A stretch of DNA of 64,000 nucleotides, taken from an uncultured Pelagibacteraceae bacterium (lineage in GTDB: Bacteria; Pseudomonadota; Alphaproteobacteria; Pelagibacterales; Pelagibacteraceae). The stretch spans positions 16,323 through 80,322 of the forward strand of contig CACJPL010000006.1 of NCBI GenBank assembly GCA_902595285.1, in the 5' to 3' direction. Shown here piece by piece: positions 46,425 through 54,557 of this stretch. The position numbers were made by a program, and so were the translations under genes. The notes beneath the pieces are model-generated. The model saw only the letters and a program-made list of their open reading frames with translations. It was not told the DNA's origin and searched no databases. Each line of letters starts with the position of its first letter. Position 1 is the stretch's first letter.

Positions 46425-47510
46425 ATGGAATTAATTAATAATTTTTCAGAGATATTTTTATCAGTATGGAATAAAGGAATTCTTGGTGTTGATATTTTTC
46501 AAATCTTAATTGGTATTGGAATATTTTTACTGTTCTTAATTTTTAGAGGTCTAATAAGCAAATTAGTTATTAAAAAATTAGAAATTATCTCGAAAAGAAC
46601 AACGAATAAATTAGATGATACTTTTGTTCAATCACTTGTAGGTCCAGCAAGATTTTTACCAATTGTATTAGGATTTTTTATTGCAAGTTACTACATGACT
46701 TTCTCATTAGAAGGAAGAGAAGTGGTAGATACAATTAATAGAACGTTGATCACTATTTTAATTTTTTGGGTAATTCACCAAATCATAGAACCAATCTCAT
46801 ACATACTTAGTGGTTTAGACAAATTGTTAACAAGAGAACTTATTGGCTGGATAATTAAATCGCTAAAAATTTTAATTTTTATTTTAGGTTTAGCAGCAGT
46901 TTTAGAATTGTGGGGAATTAAAATAGGTCCAATCATTGCAGGTCTTGGATTGTTTGGTGTTGCTGTAGCATTAGGGGCACAAGATTTATTCAAAAATTTA
47001 ATATCAGGAATTTTAGTTTTAGTTGAAAAGAGATTTAAAATTGGAGACTGGATAGCTGTCGAGGGTATTATTGAAGGCGTAGTAGAAAAGATTGGATTTA
47101 GATCAACAACAATTAGAAAGTTTGACAAATCTCTTGCTATTATTCCAAATTTTCAATTTGCCGAAAACGCGGTTGTAAATGTAAGTGAAACTTCAAATTG
47201 GTTAATCAGTTGGATAATTACACTTCAATATGACACTACGGTAGATCAGTTAAAAAAAATTAGAGATGAAATCGAAAGTCATATTAATTCAAGTGAAGAT
47301 TATAATACCTCAATTGGTGTTGCGGTAAGAGTTGATAAATTTTCTGATAGTTCAATAGATATGTATGTAAGATGCTTTACAAAATCAGGAAGTTGGAATA
47401 ATTGGCTTGATGTAAAAGAAAGATTAGCAATTGCGATTAAGGAAATTGTAGAAAAAAATGGTGCTTCATTTGCTTTCCCAAGTCAGTCGATTTACGTAGA
47501 GAAAAAATGA
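46425..47510 (+). CDS. MscS-family mechanosensitive ion channel
   Basis: A 361-residue membrane protein with four or five hydrophobic segments in the first 190 residues. The pore helix region contains PIIAGLGLFGVAVALGAQDL, the glycine/alanine packing motif of MscS, followed by the beta-domain FKIGDWIAVEGIIEGVVEKI and IPNFQFAENAVVNVS. It probably releases osmolytes on hypo-osmotic shock. It overlaps the YggT gene by 4 bases. Confidence 0.93.
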   Translation: MELINNFSEIFLSVWNKGILGVDIFQILIGIGIFLLFLIFRGLISKLVIKKLEIISKRTTNKLDDTFVQSLVGPARFLPIVLGFFIASYYMTFSLEGREVVDTINRTLITILIFWVIHQIIEPISYILSGLDKLLTRELIGWIIKSLKILIFILGLAAVLELWGIKIGPIIAGLGLFGVAVALGAQDLFKNLISGILVLVEKRFKIGDWIAVEGIIEGVVEKIGFRSTTIRKFDKSLAIIPNFQFAENAVVNVSETSNWLISWIITLQYDTTVDQLKKIRDEIESHINSSEDYNTSIGVAVRVDKFSDSSIDMYVRCFTKSGSWNNWLDVKERLAIAIKEIVEKNGASFAFPSQSIYVEKK

Positions 47511-47797
47511 TAGCTATTTTTTATTTAGTTTTACAAATTTTAAAATTGTACTCTTATGTTGTAATTGCCAATGTGATTGTAAGTTGGTTAATAGCTTTTA
47601 ACGTTCTTAATACTCAAAATAGGTTTGTATATGCAATTTTAGAGTTGAGTTACAAATTAACTGAGCCTTTCCTGAATAAAATTAGACGTTTTTTGCCAAA
47701 TTTAGGTTCACTAGATATTTCTCCAATCATTCTTCTTTTATTGATTTGGTTTATCGAAATGTGTATGAAGCTGTACATCGCACCAATGATTTTTTAA
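47507..47797 (+). CDS. YggT-family membrane protein
   Basis: A 96-residue protein with two hydrophobic segments (about 2-29 and 69-90) and the YggT pattern VIVSWLIAFNVLN, then LTEPFLNKIRRFLPNLGSLDISPIILLL (in two parts). The family has been linked to osmotic tolerance, which fits the preceding MscS gene. It leads into folD after 9 bases. Confidence 0.9.
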   Translation: MIAIFYLVLQILKLYSYVVIANVIVSWLIAFNVLNTQNRFVYAILELSYKLTEPFLNKIRRFLPNLGSLDISPIILLLLIWFIEMCMKLYIAPMIF

Positions 47798-47806
47798 GAG
47801 AGAAAT

Positions 47807-48652
47807 ATGATTTTAATTGATGGAAAGAAAGCAGCTGCAGAATTAAGAGCAGAGTTAAAGGAAGAAGTTGCACAGTTAAAATCAAAACATAATAAAGTAC
47901 CAGGTTTAACAGTAATATTGATTGGTGATTTAACACCTAGTCAGATTTATGTAAGAAATAAAGAGAAGTCAGCAAATGAGGTAGGATTAAAATCTGAAGT
48001 AATTAAATATCCAGACTCAGTTGAAGAAAAAACTGTTCTAGAAAAAATTCAAGAACTAAACAATGATGAAACTGTTTCAGGAATTTTAGTTCAACTTCCT
48101 TTACCTAAGCATATTGATAAGCAGAAGGTTATAGAAGCTATTGATCCCACAAAAGACGTAGATGGATTTCATCCAATGAATGTAGGCAATCTTTCATCTG
48201 GTTATGAAAGTTCGATACCTTGTACTCCGCTTGGATGTTATTTGTTGATAAAAAAAATTGAACCTAATTTAAGTGGTAAAAAAGCTGTGGTCGTGGGTAG
48301 ATCAAATTTAAATGGTAAACCAATGACACAACTTCTTTTAAAAGAAAATTGCACCGTAACTATAACTCATTCAAAAACTAAAGATTTAAAAGCTGAATGT
48401 TTAGAGGCAGATATAATTGTTGCAGCCGTAGGTATACCCGAACTTGTTAGAGGAGATTGGGTTAAAAAAGATGCTATTGTTATTGATGTTGGTATAAATA
48501 AAACTGAAAACGGTATAGTTGGTGATGTTCATTTTGATGAAGTTTCAAAAAATGCAAAAGCACTTACACCAGTTCCAGGTGGTGTAGGTCCAATGACCAT
48601 TGCTTGTTTGCTTAAAAATACGATTGACTGTTTCAAAAGATCGCAAATTTAA
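47807..48652 (+). CDS. folD: Methylenetetrahydrofolate dehydrogenase / cyclohydrolase FolD
   Basis: Interconverts 5,10-methylene-, methenyl- and 10-formyl-tetrahydrofolate. It has 281 residues: the catalytic lysine in YVRNKEKSANEVG near 44-56, GILVQLPLPKHID near 94, the NADP motif VVVGRSNLNGKP and the C-terminal TPVPGGVGPMTIACL. A GAGAG ribosome site precedes the start. It supplies 10-formyl-THF for PurH and the islet formyltransferase. Confidence 0.97.
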   Translation: MILIDGKKAAAELRAELKEEVAQLKSKHNKVPGLTVILIGDLTPSQIYVRNKEKSANEVGLKSEVIKYPDSVEEKTVLEKIQELNNDETVSGILVQLPLPKHIDKQKVIEAIDPTKDVDGFHPMNVGNLSSGYESSIPCTPLGCYLLIKKIEPNLSGKKAVVVGRSNLNGKPMTQLLLKENCTVTITHSKTKDLKAECLEADIIVAAVGIPELVRGDWVKKDAIVIDVGINKTENGIVGDVHFDEVSKNAKALTPVPGGVGPMTIACLLKNTIDCFKRSQI

Positions 48653-48690
48653 TAATTAAACCATAAGCTGTAATCTGTTAATTTATAAGG

Positions 48691-48894
48691 ATGAAAAAAC
48701 CTAAACGACCATACAGATTTGGTATAATTTTTTTGCTTCTTACAGTTCCACCTATTGGGGCAACTCAGCTAGGTTGGTATTTGCATGACAAGCAAACTGG
48801 TTTTGATTATGGTATGATTGTAGGCACTGTATCAGTAATATACGCTGCATATTTAATGTATGAAAAAAACTGGCGTGAAGAAGATGAAGATTAA
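48691..48894 (+). CDS. Small hypothetical membrane protein
   Basis: A 67-residue protein with two hydrophobic segments (about 10-28 and 39-56), a basic N-terminus (KKPKRPYRFG) and an acidic C-terminus (EEDED). I do not recognise it. It lies between folD and the SHOCT gene, with 3 bases to the latter, so the two are probably cotranscribed. Confidence 0.65.
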   Translation: MKKPKRPYRFGIIFLLLTVPPIGATQLGWYLHDKQTGFDYGMIVGTVSVIYAAYLMYEKNWREEDED

Positions 48895-48897
48895 ATT

Positions 48898-49173
48898 ATG
48901 GAAAAAATAATTTTTTTTGGATTGGTTATTCCAATTATGGCTTATGTTTTATACTTAGGTGGAATGGCAATTATGAATGGTTTTAAGTCTAAGGAAGCTA
49001 ATAGAGCTGAGAAAAAGGAAGCTGAAAGTGAGGGTGGGGAGACAAGTAAGACTTCTGATGAACAAAGCAGCAATTTAAGTGATGAACTTACTAAATTGAA
49101 TGATTTAAAAGAAAAAGGAATTATTTCTCAAGAGGAATTTGAAAAAGCCAAAAATAAACTATTAAATAATTAA
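48898..49173 (+). CDS. SHOCT-domain membrane protein
   Basis: A 91-residue protein: one N-terminal membrane helix (5-26), a charged Glu/Lys/Ser linker (32-60), and a C-terminal SHOCT motif LTKLNDLKEKGIISQEEFEKAKNKLL (about 64-89, given here as the key pattern LxxLxxxGxIxxEEFxxxKxxLL). SHOCT domains are short oligomerisation or binding modules. Function unknown. Confidence 0.8.
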   Translation: MEKIIFFGLVIPIMAYVLYLGGMAIMNGFKSKEANRAEKKEAESEGGETSKTSDEQSSNLSDELTKLNDLKEKGIISQEEFEKAKNKLLNN

Positions 49174-49184
49174 ATAGTTTAATT

Positions 49185-50072
49185 ATGTTCAAGGAATTTA
49201 AAAAAAAATTTGTTAAGGTAAACAAGGGTAAAATATTTTGTAGATTTAAAGGTAATGGTCCTCCTTTATTGTTACTTCACGGATATCCACAATCACATGT
49301 AATGTGGCACAAGACTGCCCCTGAACTAAGTAAATATTTCACAGTAATAGTTGCTGATCTTAGAGGATACGGGGACAGTTTGGTTTTGCCTGGTGGAATT
49401 AATCATAAAAATTATTCTAAAAGAGAAATGGCAAAAGATATGGTTCAATTGATGAATAAATTAAATTTTAAAAAATTTTTTGTTGCTGGACATGACAGGG
49501 GCGGAAGAGTTGCACACAGAATGGCAAGAGATTATAGAAATAAAATTATGGCTTTAAGTGTATTAGATATTTGTCCAACTCTTGATATGTACGAGCATAC
49601 AGATATGAAATTTGCAAAAGGATATTTTCATTGGTTTTATTTAATACAGCCCGCACCTTTACCAGAGAAAATGATAATGACAGACCCTAAAAGATGGTTA
49701 CATAGTCGGTTTAACAGGTCATCTAAACGTGCGATTGGAAGAGTTGAAGATGAATATTTTAGAGCCTTTAAACAAAGTAAAAGAATTCATGCAACATGTG
49801 AAGATTATAGAGCTTCGGCCACTATAGACTTAGAGCACGATAAAAAAGATAGAAATAAAAAATTAAATATTCCTATCCAAGTTTTGTGGGGAAAAAAAGG
49901 AGTAGTTGGAAAGCAATTTAATTCGATTAAAATTTGGCAAAAATATACATATAAAAAAATCTATGGTGCAGAAATTAATTCAGATCATTTCATTCCAGAG
50001 GAAAGTCCTAAACAAACTATAAATCACCTAAAAAAATTTTTTCTAAAAAATGTTAAAAATAATTCCAAATAA
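49185..50072 (+). CDS. Alpha/beta hydrolase, haloacetate-dehalogenase-like
   Basis: A 295-residue alpha/beta hydrolase that follows fluoroacetate dehalogenase closely. The nucleophile is D104 in GHDRGGR with the carboxylate-binding R105 and R108, the cap residues are H149-W150 in FHWFYLIQPAPLPE, the acid is D128 and the base is H268 in SDHFIPEE. LLLLHGYPQS provides the oxyanion region. The natural substrate is likely a 2-haloacid, but an epoxide or ester cannot be excluded. It overlaps the TauD-like gene by 23 bases. Confidence 0.85.
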   Translation: MFKEFKKKFVKVNKGKIFCRFKGNGPPLLLLHGYPQSHVMWHKTAPELSKYFTVIVADLRGYGDSLVLPGGINHKNYSKREMAKDMVQLMNKLNFKKFFVAGHDRGGRVAHRMARDYRNKIMALSVLDICPTLDMYEHTDMKFAKGYFHWFYLIQPAPLPEKMIMTDPKRWLHSRFNRSSKRAIGRVEDEYFRAFKQSKRIHATCEDYRASATIDLEHDKKDRNKKLNIPIQVLWGKKGVVGKQFNSIKIWQKYTYKKIYGAEINSDHFIPEESPKQTINHLKKFFLKNVKNNSK

Positions 50073-50841
50073 AAAAAATATTGGAGCAGAAATAATTGTA
50101 AATTTAAAAGATATTTCAAATAAAGATATTTCAAAAATCAAAAAAGCACTGAATAAATATGGAATGTTATATTTTAAGGAACAAAAATTAACCTCTAAAC
50201 TTTTCATTAAGTTTGCAAAATATTTTGGAAATTTAGCCAACTATCCAAGACTAAAAGGTTTAAATAAAAAATTTCCTCAAATTACAGTAGTGCAAAGAAA
50301 ATCAACAGATAAAGGACCAAGTTTTGGTGAACAATTTCATACAGATTCCATTTATACAAAAAAGCCACCAAGATTTACAATGTTGCTTTCAAAACTTGTG
50401 CCAAAAAAAGGAAAGGCCAATACAGAATTTTGTTCTCAATATCTTGCTTATAAAGAATTACCAAATCCAATAAAAAGAAAATTTAAGAATATTAAATGCA
50501 AATATTCCTCTGAGGGTCCGATTTCGGTTACAACAGAAGAAAGAGTAAAAGAAAAAGGAAAAAATATTAAAGAACTTAAATCTTCTCATAAAATAATTAG
50601 GAAAGTCAGTACAAATTATTCGATTTATTGCAGTCCAGGACATTTTGTTGGTTTTAGTTCAAAGATAAAAAATCAAGAAAAGATCAAAAAATTTTTATTT
50701 AATCATCAAATTAAGAAGAAGTTTCAATTTTCATTGCCTTGGGAAAAAAATCAATTGGCTATATGGGATAACAGATCTATGCTTCATCAGGCAACACCCT
50801 TCAAGGGAAATAGAATTATGCATAGAATAACAATTAAATAA
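50050..50841 (+). CDS. TauD/TfdA-family dioxygenase
   Basis: Fe(II)/2-oxoglutarate-dependent oxygenase of 263 residues. The metal ligands are H97 and D99 (FHTDS) and H246 (MLHQAT), and R255/R259 in NRIMHR would bind 2-oxoglutarate. The substrate could be a sulfonate such as taurine or another small acid; no taurine ABC transporter is adjacent. It is slightly shorter than TauD (about 283). Confidence 0.9.
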   Translation: MLKIIPNKKNIGAEIIVNLKDISNKDISKIKKALNKYGMLYFKEQKLTSKLFIKFAKYFGNLANYPRLKGLNKKFPQITVVQRKSTDKGPSFGEQFHTDSIYTKKPPRFTMLLSKLVPKKGKANTEFCSQYLAYKELPNPIKRKFKNIKCKYSSEGPISVTTEERVKEKGKNIKELKSSHKIIRKVSTNYSIYCSPGHFVGFSSKIKNQEKIKKFLFNHQIKKKFQFSLPWEKNQLAIWDNRSMLHQATPFKGNRIMHRITIK

Positions 50842-50844
50842 TTT

Positions 50845-51771
50845 ATGTTCACAATTTTTTTAGGACTAACTCCATTTATATTTATTACTTTTTTAGGGTT
50901 TGTATTTGGTAAGTTAAAAGTTTTAGACCTTAGTCATGCTAAAATTTTAAATCTTTTCTTGTTCTATATTGCAGTCCCAGCATTGATTATTAAGCTAATA
51001 GCACAAAATGAAATTGGACAAGTAGATTTCAAACAAATTTTCTCTTATTTAATTATGCAATCGATATGTGGAATCATCGCTTACTTAATTACTTCAAAAT
51101 ATTTTAAAAGATCTATCTCAGAGTCAATTATTTGGGCTTTAACAGTTGCATTATCAAACCATGTGACTTTGCTCTTACCAATAACAGAAATTTATTTTCA
51201 ACAAAATGTAATTACACAAGTTGCAAGCATCATATTAATGGATGGGATAATTTTATTATCTGTAATTGCTTTTTTTCTAGAATTATCCACAAAAAAAAAT
51301 GTTAATTTATTTAATTTTATTAAAAATTTATTTTTAAACCCATTTATTCTTTCAATAATTATAGGTTTATTATTTTTATTATTAAATTTTAATATTGATC
51401 AAACACCGATTGAATACACTTTGTCTAAACTTGCAGCATGTGTTTCACCAGTTGGATTGTTTGCAATTGGCATAATTCTTTCGTTTTATACTAAAAATGT
51501 AATTAATAAATTATCTGTTTCTATTTCAGTTTTAAAATTAGTCATTTCCCCCATAATTTTATTGTTAATTGGATTAGTGATTTTTAATGCAGGATTGCCA
51601 GCTGAAATACCAGGTGCTTTCTTTGTGAGTGTTGCGCCTTGTGGAGTTACTTCTATAGTTTTATGTGCTGCGTATAATGTAAGTCCCGAAAATATAATTA
51701 AAGCAATTTTTGTTTCTACTATTGCTTCTATAGGGACTATATTTTTTTCAATTAAGTATTTAACTCTATAA
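50845..51771 (+). CDS. AEC-family (auxin efflux carrier-like) transporter
   Basis: A 308-residue membrane protein with about ten hydrophobic segments. It shows the AEC pattern of two five-helix repeats, the first starting FVFGKLKVLDLSHAKILN and the second ALSNHVTLLLPITE then SKLAACVSPVGLFAIG. AEC carriers move small organic acids. It starts 3 bases after the dioxygenase and probably serves the same substrate. Convergent with the metallo-hydrolase (6-base overlap). Confidence 0.87.
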   Translation: MFTIFLGLTPFIFITFLGFVFGKLKVLDLSHAKILNLFLFYIAVPALIIKLIAQNEIGQVDFKQIFSYLIMQSICGIIAYLITSKYFKRSISESIIWALTVALSNHVTLLLPITEIYFQQNVITQVASIILMDGIILLSVIAFFLELSTKKNVNLFNFIKNLFLNPFILSIIIGLLFLLLNFNIDQTPIEYTLSKLAACVSPVGLFAIGIILSFYTKNVINKLSVSISVLKLVISPIILLLIGLVIFNAGLPAEIPGAFFVSVAPCGVTSIVLCAAYNVSPENIIKAIFVSTIASIGTIFFSIKYLTL

Positions 51772-52749
51772 CAATTTATCTAGAGGACTAACTTCTCCAA
51801 TTTTAAAAATAATAGCATCTTCTTTACTAAAACCATATTTTTCAGCACTATCTTTAAATCTAATTGGGGGTTCCATAATTGGCTCTAATGACAAAACAAA
51901 TGTTCCCCAATGCATTCCTAATACTTTTTTACTTTTTAGGTCTTGCGCGACATTCAGGGCTTCTTCTGGTGTAGTATGATAAATAGTTTTATCAAACATT
52001 GGTTTGAAATTATAAGCCCCAATATTAATCATTGTCAGATCTATAGGACCATATTTTTCACCTAGTTCTTTGTAGACTTCCCCATATCCAGTGTCACATG
52101 CAAATAAAATTTTTTTATTTTTATGTTCTATTAAAAAATTACCCCACAAAGTTTTATTAGTGTCTGTTAAACTTCTCTTTGACCAATGGACTGCGGGAAG
52201 TAAAGAAATTTTCAAATCTTCATTTATAATTATTTGATCATACCAATCCATTTCATTTACATCTTTATATCCTTTAAAATATTTACCGAGGTTTAGTGGT
52301 GTTAATACTTTTGCCCCCTTAAAAGGAAAATTTCTAATTGTTGACATGTCCTGATGATCGTAATGATTATGAGTGAGTAAAAATACATCTGTTTGGGGTA
52401 TCTCATTTAATTTTATTGCGGGATTAGTAAATCTTTTTGGACCAAAAATAAGTGGTCCAGCATTCTTTGAAAATACAGGATCTGTTATAATAGTCGTTTT
52501 ACCTAATTTTATAAGGTATGTCGCGTGACCTATCCAAGCAATATAATCATTATCTTTATATTTTTCTAAATCAGCTAATACTTTTTCTTTTTCAATCACA
52601 TGTTCTTTTGGATATGATAAATTAACTTTTTTTCGTAATTTGCTGAAAGTTCTATAAGAAAATTTTCCTGACCTAGATATTATAACTGGAGATCCTTTTG
52701 GGTTCCTGAAAGTACCATCAGGTAAATGGTGATAAGGTCTTTCCTTCAT
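51766..52749 (-). CDS. MBL-fold metallo-hydrolase (NAPE-PLD / UlaG-like)
   Basis: A 327-residue metallo-beta-lactamase fold protein. The zinc motif THNHYDHQD (HxHxDH-like), AWIGHATYLIKLGKTTIITDPVF, then PAVHWSKRS, ACDTGYGE and HWGTFVLSLEP match the group of N-acyl-phosphatidylethanolamine phospholipase D-like hydrolases. No signal peptide. A lipid or outer-membrane-linked substrate is plausible but unproven. The next gene upstream begins 1 base away. Confidence 0.87.
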   Translation of the reverse strand: MKERPYHHLPDGTFRNPKGSPVIISRSGKFSYRTFSKLRKKVNLSYPKEHVIEKEKVLADLEKYKDNDYIAWIGHATYLIKLGKTTIITDPVFSKNAGPLIFGPKRFTNPAIKLNEIPQTDVFLLTHNHYDHQDMSTIRNFPFKGAKVLTPLNLGKYFKGYKDVNEMDWYDQIIINEDLKISLLPAVHWSKRSLTDTNKTLWGNFLIEHKNKKILFACDTGYGEVYKELGEKYGPIDLTMINIGAYNFKPMFDKTIYHTTPEEALNVAQDLKSKKVLGMHWGTFVLSLEPIMEPPIRFKDSAEKYGFSKEDAIIFKIGEVSPLDKLL

Positions 52750-52750
52750 A

Positions 52751-53818
52751 TTATTTTTTTTTCTCCATTAACCATAAGCTATTTCCCGCAAGAAAATATA
52801 TTTTTCCATTAACTGGGTGAACTTGTATATCTCTTATTCTCCCAATTTTATCTTTGAAAACAATTGTTTCTTCAATCTTAGATGAATTTTGAAAGTCTAA
52901 TTTTCTCATAGATTTATCTTTTAAAGAAGTAATGAGCGCTTCGCCATTCCATTCATTAAATTCTTTTCCCTTATAAATAGTTATTGCACTTGCAGCTATT
53001 GAGGGCACCCAGTATTGGATTGCTTTAGTAAAACCTGTTTTCCATTTAGGTCCAATCTTTGAGCCTGAATAATTTGTTCCACCCCAACCTAAAATTTTCC
53101 AACCATAATTTTCTCCTTTTTTTATTTCACCAAACCAATCACCACCTTTTGCACCATGGTTGCTTGCATAAATTTTTCCATCAAAAGAGGAATAGGTTAG
53201 ACCTTGAGGATTACGAACACCAATTTGATAAATTTCTGGTAACCAATTTGACTTTCCTTCAAACTTAGGGTTATCTTTTGGAATACTACCATCTAAATGA
53301 ATTCTGATAATACTTCCAGGATGGTTTGTTGGATCTTGAGCAATCATGCCACCACCTCTTTCACCAGCAGATGCAAAAAGATAATTATCTTTTATAGCCA
53401 GTCTTGAACCGAAGTGATAACCAGATTCTATTGGTGGTTCAGCTTGAAATATATTTTTAAAATCTAAATTTTTTTTATTTAATTCAGCTTTTGCAATCGA
53501 GGTGCTTGTTTTCCAATCCCCTCGATTTTCTGAATAAGAAATCCATAAGTAATTATTTTGATAAATAATATCTAATAAACCTCCTTGTCCGTGTACAAAA
53601 TAATTTAAGTTATGTTCAACTTCATAAACATCTTCAGAAATAATATTTACTATTTTTATTTTTCCAGTTTTTTCAGTGATAATAAGTTCTTCATCACTTA
53701 TAAAAGACGATCCCCACGGATCATTTAAATCTGCCAATTTTTTAAAAGTAAAATTTTCAGAAAAACTTTTTGATGAAAGTAAAAAAAAGAAAAATATAGA
53801 TAAAAAATATTTGATCAC
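52751..53818 (-). CDS. PQQ-type glucose/sorbosone dehydrogenase-like secreted protein (YliI-like)
   Basis: A protein of about 355 residues with a signal peptide (MIKYFLSIFFFF... ending SFS) and a six-bladed propeller pattern: LNDPWGSSFIS, SYSENRGDWKTSTSIA, HPGSIIRIHLDGSIP, GVRNPQGLTY and SNHGAKGGDWFGEI. These match soluble aldose sugar dehydrogenases that use PQQ. I chose the GTG at 53818 because it follows the SDR stop and puts the signal peptide at the N-terminus; ATGs at 53845 or 53854 would add 9-12 residues. Confidence 0.83.
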   Translation of the reverse strand: MIKYFLSIFFFFLLSSKSFSENFTFKKLADLNDPWGSSFISDEELIITEKTGKIKIVNIISEDVYEVEHNLNYFVHGQGGLLDIIYQNNYLWISYSENRGDWKTSTSIAKAELNKKNLDFKNIFQAEPPIESGYHFGSRLAIKDNYLFASAGERGGGMIAQDPTNHPGSIIRIHLDGSIPKDNPKFEGKSNWLPEIYQIGVRNPQGLTYSSFDGKIYASNHGAKGGDWFGEIKKGENYGWKILGWGGTNYSGSKIGPKWKTGFTKAIQYWVPSIAASAITIYKGKEFNEWNGEALITSLKDKSMRKLDFQNSSKIEETIVFKDKIGRIRDIQVHPVNGKIYFLAGNSLWLMEKKK

Positions 53819-53819
53819 T

Positions 53820-54530
53820 TTATGAAAGTTTAGACCTACCACCATCAACAGCAATTATTTGGCCTGTAACCCAAGAACTATCTTCTGTAAGTAAGAATTT
53901 AGCAAGAGCTGCTGAATCTTTACCTTCGCCTAATCTTTTAAGAGGATGTGCTTTTGCAATACCTTCAGCTATAGCAGTGTTTTTTAACATTGGTTCTGCT
54001 ATTTTAGATTTTGTTAAACTTGGTGCCACACAATTTACTCTTATGTTGGGAGCGAATTCTGCTGCAAGAGAAACCGTCAATCCTTCAACAGCAGCTTTTG
54101 CTGAAGCTATGATTGCATGATTGGTAAAACCTCTTTGAGCAGCAACAGTTGAAAATAACACTATTGAACCTTTATTTTTTTTTAAACTTTCCTGATATCC
54201 TTTAATAGCTTCTACAGCACAATAAAGATTAAGTTTCATGCATTTTTGAAAGTCTTGTTCATTTACCATTCTTAATGGTTTTAAATCAATTGAACCCACG
54301 CAATAAGCTAGGCCTTTAATTTCAGAAATATCTGATTTAACTTTTTCTATAAACCCATCTTCTAAAACATCTGCAACTGTATGTGAGCATCCAAGTTTTT
54401 CAGAGATAGAACTAAGTTCACTTTCATTTCTTCCAACTAAATGAATATTGTTTCCAGAGTTTTTTAATTGATCCGCTAAACTTGATCCAATAGAACCTGT
54501 CGCACCAAAAATTACATATTTTTCTGACAT
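53820..54530 (-). CDS. SDR-family oxidoreductase with altered active site
   Basis: A 236-residue short-chain dehydrogenase: cofactor loop GATGSIGSS at 9-17, YCVGS near 76, catalytic Ser127 in VLFSTVA and Lys145 in IASAK. The catalytic Tyr position (141) is Ile, so classic chemistry is doubtful. The C-terminus VTGQIIAVDGGRS is intact. It sits upstream of the dehydrogenase gene and is divergent from the photolyase-related gene by 27 bases. Confidence 0.88.
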   Translation of the reverse strand: MSEKYVIFGATGSIGSSLADQLKNSGNNIHLVGRNESELSSISEKLGCSHTVADVLEDGFIEKVKSDISEIKGLAYCVGSIDLKPLRMVNEQDFQKCMKLNLYCAVEAIKGYQESLKKNKGSIVLFSTVAAQRGFTNHAIIASAKAAVEGLTVSLAAEFAPNIRVNCVAPSLTKSKIAEPMLKNTAIAEGIAKAHPLKRLGEGKDSAALAKFLLTEDSSWVTGQIIAVDGGRSKLS

Positions 54531-54557
54531 AAAAAATTTTATTAGTTATATTTAATT

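Noticed and set aside
53059..53268. Plus-strand frame rich in His and Leu
   Set aside because: Antisense shadow of the sugar dehydrogenase gene.
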